A stretch of DNA of 6,079 nucleotides, taken from positions 1 to 6,079 of the forward strand of contig JAPLGV010000191.1 of the NCBI GenBank assembly GCA_026389975.1, in the 5' to 3' direction. The notes under the pieces were generated by a model. It was not told the DNA's origin. It made no database searches and saw nothing but the letters and a program-made list of their open reading frames with translations. A program made the translations under genes and the position numbers. Below, piece after piece: positions 1 to 5,238 of this stretch (its first letter is position 1; each line of letters opens with the position of its first letter). The stretch comes from Chloroflexota bacterium. GTDB taxonomy: Bacteria; Chloroflexota; Anaerolineae; Anaerolineales; Villigracilaceae.

Positions 1-1261
1 AGCCGGTCCTGCCCTCCTGGACTGTGTCTTTCAATCCGCCAGTGGCGCGCACCACCGGGACACAGCCATAGCGCATGGCAATCATCTGCGCCAGACCGCA
101 GGGTTCGTAACGCGAGGGCATCAGGAACATATCCGCTCCGCCGTAAAGGAGGCGGCCCAGTGGCGCGTCGTAGCGGATAACCGCCCGGGCGCGGTCGGGG
201 AAATCCGCCTGCAGGCTGCGGGCCGCATTCTCGAGCGCCGGGTCACCGGAGCCGAGAATGACAAACTGCCAGCTTCGGTCTGACATCTGACGCAAGGCTT
301 CGAAGGTTATATCCAGGCCTTTTTGCTGGTCAATCCGCCCGATCATCACCAGGAGCGGGACCTGCGCGTCTTCTTTCAGTTCGAGAACTTTTTGCAGGGC
401 AGTTTTATTGACCGCCCGGGCGGGGAGTTCATCGGCAGTGAAACGCGCGGCGAGAGTTTGGTCTGTCTCCGGGTTCCAGCTATTAACATCGATACCGTTC
501 AGGATGCCGGTCATGCTGTTCGTGCGGGTCTTAAGATAAGGGTCCAGGCCGCAGCCGAGTTCGGGGGTCAGGATTTCACGTGCATAGGACGGTGAGACCG
601 GGACAATGACGTCCGCCGACCACAACCCGAGAGGCAGCGGTTGAGTCTGCGCCCACTTCGGCAGGGAATCGTCGTTAAGCGGCATGAGGCCGTAAGCAGA
701 CAGCACATCCGAGCCGTCACCGCCCATGTAAGGCAGGTTATGAATCGTGAATACAGTGTGGAGAGGCGCCTGCAGCGGGTCAGGGCGGGTACGCAAGGCG
801 TAGAGCGCCAGGGCAGTATGCCAATCGTTGGCATGGACAATGTCAGGTTGCCAGCCCAGGTGGCGGGCCAACTCAAACGCGGCGAGCGAGAAGAAAGCGT
901 ATTTTTCGCGGTCCGCCGCCAGGTCTGAGGAGTAGACAGAAAGAGAGCTGGAGAGCGGATCGCCGTTGATAAAGTAGACCGGCATTCCGCCCGATGACAT
1001 CTCAAAAACCTGTGCCGGGATGTTTCCGCCACGCCGGTATACTGAAAACTCGGCTACCGGGCGCAGGGTGGTCGCTTCGGCTCGGACTGCGCGGTGGAGC
1101 GGCAGCACCAGCCGGACATCGAGCGTGACACCCCGCGTGGCCTGAACTGGCAGGAGACGCAGCGCCAGGGGCAGCGACCCGGCCACATCGGCCAGGCCGC
1201 CTATTTTGACGAATGGTTCCGCCTCAGCGGCAAGGAATAGGATATTAATTTTGGCAGACAT
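1..1261 (-). CDS. glgA: Glycogen synthase (ADP-glucose type, GT5), C-terminus cut by window edge
   Basis: Transfers glucose from ADP-glucose to the growing alpha-1,4-glucan in the cytoplasm. The minus strand reads without a stop from ATG at 1261 to the left edge, giving 420 residues. Usual GlgA length is about 480, so roughly the last 60 are missing. Visible motifs: KIGGLADV at residues 19-26 (the ADP-glucose-binding loop, normally KTGGL), VHANDWHTAL at 142-151, TIHNLPYMG at 172-180, NGIDVNSWNP at 255-264, GRIDQQKGLD at 308-317, PSRYEPCGLAQ at 382-392 and VVRATGGLKDTV at 403-414. R309, K314 and E386 fall where the family has its catalytic Arg, Lys and Glu. The start is fixed by the family N-terminus (INILFLAAEAEPFVK) just inside it. 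No Shine-Dalgarno is seen. It is divergent from add, so regulation probably lies in 1262-1412. The family call is secure; the physiological role in glycogen storage is from family knowledge. Confidence 0.96.
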   Translation of the reverse strand, partial: MSAKINILFLAAEAEPFVKIGGLADVAGSLPLALRLLPVQATRGVTLDVRLVLPLHRAVRAEATTLRPVAEFSVYRRGGNIPAQVFEMSSGGMPVYFINGDPLSSSLSVYSSDLAADREKYAFFSLAAFELARHLGWQPDIVHANDWHTALALYALRTRPDPLQAPLHTVFTIHNLPYMGGDGSDVLSAYGLMPLNDDSLPKWAQTQPLPLGLWSADVIVPVSPSYAREILTPELGCGLDPYLKTRTNSMTGILNGIDVNSWNPETDQTLAARFTADELPARAVNKTALQKVLELKEDAQVPLLVMIGRIDQQKGLDITFEALRQMSDRSWQFVILGSGDPALENAARSLQADFPDRARAVIRYDAPLGRLLYGGADMFLMPSRYEPCGLAQMIAMRYGCVPVVRATGGLKDTVQEGRTG

Positions 1262-1286
1262 TGAGTCTATTTTACAACCGAAACCG

Positions 1287-1315
1287 ATTTTACAGGGTAC
1301 TACAGAAGTAAGCAA
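1287..1315 (-). promoter_or_regulatory. Candidate sigma-70-type promoter of glgA
   Basis: On the minus strand, TTGCTT (1310-1315) is followed after exactly 17 bases by TAAAAT (1287-1292, preceded by TG). The -10 matches consensus at 5 of 6 and the -35 at 3 of 6. Transcription would begin near 1280, leaving a leader of about 20 bases before the ATG at 1261. A second TAAAAT (1269-1274) sits 7 bases before the ATG but has no recognisable -35. The assignment rests on hexamers alone. Confidence 0.35.
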
Positions 1316-1321
1316 TTCTCA

Positions 1322-1412
1322 ATATGTCATTGCGAGCGTTCTTTGCGAAGGAATCTCTTCGCTAAAACATGGGATTGCTTCGTCGCAAAGAACGCTCCTC
1401 GTAACGACATAT
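1322..1412. repeat. 91-bp inverted-repeat element of the GTCATTGCGAG type
   Basis: Two long imperfect arms face each other: ATATGTCATTGCGAG with CGTTCTTTGCGA on the left, and TCGCAAAGAACG with CTCGTAACGACATAT on the right. The outermost 7 bases (ATATGTC / GACATAT) and a 12-base inner block (CGTTCTTTGCGA) pair perfectly. The loop includes GAATCTC and GGGATTGCTTCG. I recognise the CATTGCGAG...GAAGCAATC wording as a very common interspersed palindromic repeat in Chloroflexota and some other bacteria; that is memory, not a search. It has no coding capacity, so if mobile it would be MITE-like. It lies 6 bases upstream of the proposed glgA -35 and could affect that promoter or act as an RNA hairpin. 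Confidence 0.75.
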
Positions 1413-1600
1413 GCTCCAGTCAGGATCGACTCTGCCCTGGAATTTGACCCCATATATCGTACTGCACAGACAGAAATACAACTTATGTACGGGGACACCA
1501 GGTTGCTTGGGCAACCCTTTATCCAATAGACACGAATCTCTCGAATGCTGCATGTCCATTCAAATACTTCGGGATTTGGCGACTTTTCCCACTCCCTTAA

Positions 1601-1631
1601 TTCACAAACCCGGACGAAAAAGCAGTATACT
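1601..1631 (+). promoter_or_regulatory. Weak candidate promoter reading toward add
   Basis: TTCACA (1601-1606) and TATACT (1626-1631) each match the sigma-70 consensus at 5 of 6, but the 19-base spacing is longer than the usual 17. If used, transcription would start near 1638 and run through the hairpins and the remnant at 1718-1888 before reaching add, giving a leader of roughly 300 bases. Confidence 0.2.
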
Positions 1632-1687
1632 TATTACAGGCTCAATAGAAACCGCCATGCCGGGAAACTGCTCCCGGTGCGCGGCGA

Positions 1688-1716
1688 CACTTGCACCTGC
1701 GCTGCAAGTGCAGGTG
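1688..1716. repeat. Two overlapping, mutually exclusive palindromes
   Basis: CACTTGCA (1688-1695) pairs perfectly with TGCAAGTG (1703-1710) across 7 bases. CACCTGC (1694-1700) pairs perfectly with GCAGGTG (1710-1716) across 9 bases. The two stems share bases at 1694-1695 and 1710, so a transcript could form one or the other but not both. A separate 6-bp hairpin lies just upstream (1660-1677). The set sits directly before the gene remnant at 1718. It could be an alternative-fold RNA leader, a recombination scar or a repeat. Confidence 0.55.
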
Positions 1717-1717
1717 A

Positions 1718-1888
1718 GTCGTCGAGACACCCACCGAGGTCGCGGCCGGTCTGGCAGATTATTTTGCCCAATATCCTGGCTACGCGAAGTACTACAATAT
1801 CAGCCTCAGCCCGGATGGGAAGCCGGACCCCCAGGAACTGGAGCGTGTGGCCAGGGAACGCGTACTCATTAAACTGCAAGCGGCCTGA
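1718..1888 (+). pseudogene. Remnant of an unrecognised protein gene (C-terminal 56 residues)
   Basis: After a stop at 1715-1717 the plus strand stays open for 56 codons to TGA at 1886-1888. It reads like genuine protein: VVETPTEVAAGLADYF near the start, then YPGYAKYYNISLSPDGKPD, then ELERVARERVLIKLQAA at the end. The codons favour G or C in third position as in add, and the last 20 residues look like an amphipathic helix. No ATG begins it and no RBS precedes it, so it is either the 3' end of a gene whose front was lost or a gene frameshifted near 1715-1735. A frame-1 ATG at 1657 begins MPGNCSRCAATL and would need a shift to join. It ends 46 bases before the add start, same strand. I do not recognise the family. 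Confidence 0.45.
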
Positions 1889-1934
1889 ACTTCTCGAATC
1901 AACACATCTGACAAAATTTCCAGCGCAATCATCT

Positions 1935-2945
1935 GTGATTGACTCCTCCCTTCCTCTCGTAGAACTGCATCGCCACCTGGACGGCAATATCCGGCTCCAG
2001 ACCATCCTCGAACTGGGCCGCCAGCACAATATCCCCCTGCCGGCCTGGGAGGTGGAAAGCCTGCGCCCGCACGTCCAGGTCACGGACCCGCAGCCGGGGG
2101 TGATGGCTTTTATCGCCAAATTCCAGTGGCCGATGGCAGTTCTGGTGGATGCGGAGGCCTGCCGCCGCGTGGCGTACGAAAACGTGGGAGACGCCAAAAA
2201 CGACGGGCTGGATTACATCGAACTGCGCTTCAGCCCCTGGTTCATGGCCGAGGCGAATGGACTGGACCCGGTCCTGGTCGTGGAGGCAGTCGTGGACGGC
2301 ATCGCCGCGGGTGTACGCGACTTCGGGGTGAAGGTTAACCTGATCGGCATCCTGAGCCGGACCTACGGTCCGGAACCCGCTGCGGAGGAATTGGAGGCGC
2401 TCCTGAGCCAGCGCGAGCGCATCACCGCCCTCGACCTGGCCGGGGACGAGGCGCACTTCCCCGCCGAATGGTTCCGGGAGCACTTCCGCCGCGCCCGTGA
2501 AGCCGGCTGGCACATCACCGCCCACGCCGGGGAAATCGCCGGGCCGGAGTCCATCTGGCAGGCAATCCGCGACCTGGGCGCGGAGCGCATTGGCCACGCC
2601 ATCCGCGCCTCCGAAGACCCGGCGCTGCTGGATTATCTGGCCGGGCATTACATCGGCATTGAGTCCTGCCTCACCAGCAACGTGCAAACCAGCTGCGTGC
2701 CCGATTACGCCAGTCACCCGCTCAAGACCTTCCTCGAGCACGGCATGCGCGCCACCATTAACACCGACGACCCGGGCATCAGCGGGATTGACCTGCATTA
2801 CGAATACAACGTGGCCGCTCCGCTGGCCGGGCTGACCGGGGCACAGATCCGCCAGGCGCAGGTTAACGCGCTGGAGGCGGCTTTTTTGACGGAGGACGAA
2901 CGACGATTTCTCATGGACAGGAAAGGCGGCCCACGTGGCGCTTGA
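1935..2945 (+). CDS. add: Adenosine deaminase
   Basis: Hydrolyses adenosine (and deoxyadenosine) to inosine and ammonia in purine salvage, using a zinc-bearing amidohydrolase barrel in the cytoplasm. With GTG at 1935 as residue 1 the protein is 336 residues. Its active-site residues fall at the E. coli Add positions as I remember them: H12 and H14 (HRHLDG), H197 and E200 (HAGE), D278 and D279 (NTDDPG). RIGHA (219-223) and SCLTSNVQT are also present. That agreement is the reason for choosing this start. The frame is open back to 1545, but the upstream part is not protein-like and overlaps the remnant at 1718-1888 in another frame. No Shine-Dalgarno is visible. The tail after the last helix, MDRKGGPRGA, looks atypical and its stop overlaps the transposase start, so the very end may have been altered. 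An adenine deaminase-like specificity cannot be excluded. Confidence 0.94.
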   Translation: MIDSSLPLVELHRHLDGNIRLQTILELGRQHNIPLPAWEVESLRPHVQVTDPQPGVMAFIAKFQWPMAVLVDAEACRRVAYENVGDAKNDGLDYIELRFSPWFMAEANGLDPVLVVEAVVDGIAAGVRDFGVKVNLIGILSRTYGPEPAAEELEALLSQRERITALDLAGDEAHFPAEWFREHFRRAREAGWHITAHAGEIAGPESIWQAIRDLGAERIGHAIRASEDPALLDYLAGHYIGIESCLTSNVQTSCVPDYASHPLKTFLEHGMRATINTDDPGISGIDLHYEYNVAAPLAGLTGAQIRQAQVNALEAAFLTEDERRFLMDRKGGPRGA

Positions 2946-3777
2946 CAAGCGTACCAGATTCGATCCCCATAAGCATCATAGAAGATCGATCCGCCTGAAA
3001 GGGTACGATTATTCACAGACAGGCGGGTATTATGTGACGATCGTTGCGTATCAACGCGAATTTCTGTTTGGTGAGGTTGTGGACGGTGAAATGAAATTGA
3101 ATCGTTACGGTGAAATCATCCAATGGGAATGGTTGGAATTACCCAAACGGATCCGGTACATTGAATTGGGGGCATATGTTGTAATGCCGAATCATTTTCA
3201 TGGCATTTTGGTATTCCATGATCCCGTTGTAGGGGCGACCCGCCCGGATTTAACCGTCACACATTCGGGCAAGGCAGGATTGCATAACGAGGTCACGGAT
3301 GGCATTGGCGGGTCGCCCCTACCGCCATGCGGACCCAAACCCGCATCCCTGGGCGCAATCGTGGCACAATTCAAATCGCGCGTGACCAAACGATTGTGGA
3401 AAATCCCAGTGTTGAATGGTACACCAATATGGCAGCGCAATTATTACGAACATATCCTCCGCAGCCAAGCCGATTACGAACAGAAAGCCGGTTACATCCT
3501 CTCCAATCCATCCAATTGGGAGGAGGACGAGGAACATCCAAAGAACACCGCAGGCGAAGGAACTGTTGCAGCGGCAGGTCGAACCCATGGATGCGATGAT
3601 TGGCCGGTTGGTGTATCAATTGTATGGGTTGAAGAAAGAGGAGATCAAGATTGTGGAGGGCGGGTAGGGGCGCAATGTTCCCTTCGGGAACGATGTATTG
3701 CTCCCCTACTGACGGAGGAAGAGATCAGGATTCAGGAGTTCCTGCGGGTGCATCCGCAGTTCGAGAAGGAGCATTAA
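2935..3777 (+). CDS. REP-associated tyrosine transposase (RAYT, Y1/HUH family), with an abnormal C-terminal extension
   Basis: A single-strand DNA endonuclease of the IS200-like Y1 superfamily; family members cut and join REP palindromes. Residues 1-25 include HHRRSIRLKGYDYSQ, the usual RAYT opening. YVVMPNHFHGIL at 81-92 holds the HUH metal-binding pair H87 and H89. SLGAIVAQFKSRVTKRL follows at 138-154. WQRNYYEHILR at 166-176 carries the catalytic tyrosine (Y170 or Y171), and YILSNPSNW at 187-195 is the normal family end. The frame then continues for about 85 residues that do not look like RAYT, so the original gene probably ended near 3540. GTG at 2935 is the only usable start, overlaps add by 11 bases and has AGGAAAGG 8 bases upstream. 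The gene is visibly more AT-rich than add, suggesting transfer. A REP-like inverted repeat lies inside it at 3229-3322. Confidence 0.88.
   Translation: MALDKRTRFDPHKHHRRSIRLKGYDYSQTGGYYVTIVAYQREFLFGEVVDGEMKLNRYGEIIQWEWLELPKRIRYIELGAYVVMPNHFHGILVFHDPVVGATRPDLTVTHSGKAGLHNEVTDGIGGSPLPPCGPKPASLGAIVAQFKSRVTKRLWKIPVLNGTPIWQRNYYEHILRSQADYEQKAGYILSNPSNWEEDEEHPKNTAGEGTVAAAGRTHGCDDWPVGVSIVWVEERGDQDCGGRVGAQCSLRERCIAPLLTEEEIRIQEFLRVHPQFEKEH
3229..3322. repeat. REP-like inverted repeat inside the transposase gene (element 1)
   Basis: GTAGGGGCGACCCGCC (3229-3244) pairs perfectly over 16 bases with GGCGGGTCGCCCCTAC (3307-3322); 62 bases lie between. It encodes RAYT residues 99-130, starting V-G-A-T-R and ending S-P-L-P. 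This falls in the variable stretch between the HUH motif and the SLGAIVAQFKSRVTKR block. The GTAGGGGCG...CGCCCCTAC wording is shared with 3664-3709 and 5506-5560. It is probably a target or product of the RAYT family. Confidence 0.8.
3551..3667 (+). pseudogene. Out-of-frame remnant resembling the C-terminus of an Eco57I-type restriction-modification protein
   Basis: In the frame one base ahead of the transposase, 38 codons read QAKELLQRQVEPMDAMIG followed by RLVYQLYGLKKEEIKIVEGG and a TAG. The pattern [R/D]-x-x-D-x-x-I-x-x-LVY-x-LYGL-x-x-EEI-x-IVE is one I know from the extreme C-terminus of Eco57I/PglX-like DNA methyltransferase-nucleases in cyanobacteria and Chloroflexota. The transposase frame over the same bases gives unnatural sequence, so this frame is the one that evolved as protein. 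It may be debris of such a gene, or a genuine RAYT C-terminal extension separated by a one-base frameshift near 3545-3555. The family link is from memory of the motif. Confidence 0.45.
3635..3738 (+). repeat. Imperfect direct repeats flanking REP-like element 2
   Basis: Bases 3635-3658 and 3715-3738 match at 18 of 24 positions when aligned without gaps; the shared core is GAGATCA-GATT-GAG. Both copies translate to an EEI-like motif, KKEEIKIVE in one frame and TEEEIRIQE in another. The palindrome at 3664-3709 lies between them. They could be an old tandem duplication of the remnant's end or a by-product of repeat insertion. Confidence 0.45.
3664..3709. repeat. REP-like palindrome (element 2)
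   Basis: GTAGGGGCGCAAT (3664-3676) pairs with ATTGCTCCCCTAC (3697-3709) with one mismatch in 13. An inner 6-bp hairpin, GTTCCC-TTC-GGGAAC, occupies 3677-3691. In the long transposase frame it reads R-V-G-A ... A-P-L-L, the same phase as element 1. It immediately follows the end of the restriction-modification-like remnant. As RNA it would form a strong stem, but no U-tract follows, so it is not a typical terminator. Confidence 0.75.
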
Positions 3778-3785
3778 CCCATTTT

Positions 3786-4232
3786 ATGGGTACTCGCTGG
3801 CAGCGTTTTCGCGAACGAATGATCAATTTCTATCCGCCCCTGCTCGGCGCGGGGATACGCTCGCGTACCATTAACGAACACACGATCCGCGTTGAGATGA
3901 AGCTGACCGCTCTCAATCGCAATATCCTGGGGACGCATTTTGGCGGCTCGTTATATGCCATGTGTGACCCGTGGTTCATGCTGATTTTGATGCGCGCCCT
4001 GGGCACGGATTACATCGTGTGGGACAAGGCGGCCAGCATCCAGTTTTTGCAGCCGGGGCGCGGCACTGTGACAGCCACATTTCATATTCCCCAAGAACGC
4101 ATCGCCGAAATCCGCCTGGAAGCAGATGGCGGTCAGAAAATCGAGCCGGCATTTGCGGTGGATGTGCTGGATGCGCAAGGCAAGGCGATTGCGCGCGTTG
4201 AAAAATTGCTGTATGTCCGCAAGAAAAAATAG
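3786..4232 (+). CDS. DUF4442 family protein, hotdog fold (PaaI-thioesterase-like)
   Basis: A protein of 148 residues, the usual size of the family, which is related to hotdog acyl-CoA thioesterases; the substrate is unknown. Recognisable family features in order: INFYPPLLGAGI near residues 13-24, then LNRNILGTHFGGSLYAMCDP, where the central helix of the fold begins, then VWDKAASIQFLQPGRGTVTA across the core strands and FHIPQERIAEIR. The C-terminus ends in lysines (VRKKK). ATG at 3786 gives the expected length; the frame is open further upstream, but that part crosses REP-like element 2 and is not protein-like. No good Shine-Dalgarno lies at the right distance (AAGGAG at 3766-3771 is 14 bases away). 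It begins 8 bases after the transposase frame stops and converges with the permease gene. No catalytic residue can be assigned with confidence. Confidence 0.85.
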   Translation: MGTRWQRFRERMINFYPPLLGAGIRSRTINEHTIRVEMKLTALNRNILGTHFGGSLYAMCDPWFMLILMRALGTDYIVWDKAASIQFLQPGRGTVTATFHIPQERIAEIRLEADGGQKIEPAFAVDVLDAQGKAIARVEKLLYVRKKK

Positions 4233-4242
4233 CGTCTCAGCT

Positions 4243-5160
4243 TTAAAAGATTGTCCCCTTGACTTCCCGTCCCGCCTTTTTCCGGTTGACCAGCCAGACC
4301 CCCGCCAGAATCAACACGCCGCCCAGCAGTGTGACAAGGTACAGGCTCTCCCCCAGGATGAGCGCAGCGACGATGACCGTGACCACCGGCTCGATGTATA
4401 GGAATGCCCCCGTCTGCGCCACCGGCAGCGCCTGTAAGGCGTCGTACCAGAAGATGTATGCCAGGCCGGAGCAGAAAATCCCTAAAAAGGCGATGCCCGC
4501 CCAGCCATCCCAGGGGATGTGTCCGATCTGGCTCAGTCCGCCCTGCGCAAAAAACAGAACGGAAGAGAACAGCCAGCCGAAAGTCATCACGTAGAACATC
4601 ATCAATGTGGCCGGGTATTTATTTAGTCCGCGCCGCGAAAGGACCGAAAAGACCGCCCAGTTGGGTGCGCTGACAAGGACGAGGAAATCCCCCACTGTCC
4701 CGAATTTGCCCGAGGCGAGCAGGATCAGGTCGCCGTGCGTGACCACCAGCAGGACCCCGAAGGCTGATAGCAGAATCCCCGCCACCTGCAACCAGAGCAG
4801 TTTTTCTTTCAGCGCCAGCCAGCCCAGTAGCGCCATGAACACCGGGATGCTGGCGACGATCCAGCCGGTGGTCGTAGCCTGCGAAGTGACCAGCCCGGTG
4901 GATTGCAGCCACTGGTGGAAGGTGATGCCCAGAAAGCCCAGCAGGGCAAAATACGGCCAGTCCCGTTTTTCGGGTAGGGAAAACTTCCGCCCGGTCAGCA
5001 CGGCGATCCCCAGGATGATCACGCCCATCGCAAAACGCAGCCAGACCACCACATCCGGGCTGGCATAACGCAAGGCGACCTTGGTTGCCACGAACGAGGC
5101 TCCCCAGACAACGACAGCGAAGAGCGCCTCGAGCATGGCACGGCGGCTGTTCATTCTCAT
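4243..5160 (-). CDS. EamA/DMT-superfamily permease
   Basis: An inner-membrane transporter of the drug/metabolite superfamily (RhaT/YdcZ-like), substrate unknown. The protein of 305 residues shows about ten hydrophobic segments arranged as two EamA repeats. The first opens with LFAVVVWGASFVATKVAL near residues 12-29; the second contains APNWAVFSVLSRR and WAGIAFLGIFCSGLAYIFWY. The family's signature near the C-terminal end of a repeat is seen as LPVAQTGAFLYIEPVVTV followed by LGESL. The tail is basic (NRKKAGREVK), as expected for the cytoplasmic side. ATG at 5160 was chosen; ATG at 5154 (MNSRR) is equally plausible, and a GTG at 5178 would add six residues with no RBS. It is convergent with the DUF4442 gene (10-base gap, no terminator seen) and divergent from the reductase gene across 78 bases. 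Confidence 0.93.
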   Translation of the reverse strand: MRMNSRRAMLEALFAVVVWGASFVATKVALRYASPDVVVWLRFAMGVIILGIAVLTGRKFSLPEKRDWPYFALLGFLGITFHQWLQSTGLVTSQATTTGWIVASIPVFMALLGWLALKEKLLWLQVAGILLSAFGVLLVVTHGDLILLASGKFGTVGDFLVLVSAPNWAVFSVLSRRGLNKYPATLMMFYVMTFGWLFSSVLFFAQGGLSQIGHIPWDGWAGIAFLGIFCSGLAYIFWYDALQALPVAQTGAFLYIEPVVTVIVAALILGESLYLVTLLGGVLILAGVWLVNRKKAGREVKGTIF

Positions 5161-5225
5161 GGCTGGATAGTGTACCACAAGACAACTCTAACAAAACGTT
5201 TACGCCACTGCGCGGCAGGACCAGT

Positions 5226-5231
5226 TAGAAT
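5226..5231 (+). promoter_or_regulatory. Candidate -10 element of the reductase gene, possibly leaderless
   Basis: TAGAAT (5 of 6 to the -10 consensus) ends 7 bases before the ATG at 5239, so transcription would begin at or next to the start codon. No Shine-Dalgarno precedes that ATG. No -35 stands out at 16-18 bases. The 78-base gap 5161-5238 must also hold the permease promoter; a weak TACACT lies 8 bases before its ATG on the minus strand. Confidence 0.25.
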
Positions 5232-5238
5232 AATTTCC

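Larger units (their letters stand above)
1413..1717. other. Non-coding stretch between the inverted repeat and the gene remnant
   Basis: No convincing protein is encoded here in any frame; the open frames crossing it read as low-quality sequence. It holds a small hairpin, GGTTGC-TTGG-GCAACC (1501-1516), with no U-tract; a weak promoter-like pair at 1601-1631; a 6-bp hairpin, CCGGGA-AACTGC-TCCCGG (1660-1677); and the nested palindromes at 1688-1716. It looks more AT-rich up to about 1640 than the flanking genes. Most likely it is eroded intergenic DNA left by past rearrangement. Confidence 0.5.

Noticed and set aside
568..1032. Minus-strand open frame of 154 codons within glgA
   Set aside because: It is a shadow in another frame of the clear glycogen synthase sequence.
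1501..1525. Hairpin GGTTGC-TTGG-GCAACC as a terminator
   Set aside because: The stem is only 6 bp and no run of T follows on either strand; no gene ends here.
1545..1934. N-terminal extension of adenosine deaminase back to an ATG at 1545
   Set aside because: The 130 extra residues are not protein-like, cross hairpins and the remnant in another frame, and would spoil the active-site numbering that matches E. coli Add when starting at 1935.
1929..2948. Long minus-strand open frame of 339 codons opposite adenosine deaminase
   Set aside because: It mirrors add almost exactly, has no recognisable motif, and such antisense frames are expected from GC-rich codon use.
3198..3619. Minus-strand open frames across the transposase gene
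   Set aside because: No protein-like composition or motif; they are antisense shadows of the RAYT sequence.
3229..3709. Palindromes 1 and 2 as a CRISPR array or as terminators
   Set aside because: The repeat units are few, of unequal length and without regular spacers; they lie inside reading frames and lack T-tracts.
3651..3785. Upstream extension of the DUF4442 protein to 3651
   Set aside because: That stretch translates REP-like element 2 and adjacent debris; the family N-terminus fits ATG at 3786.
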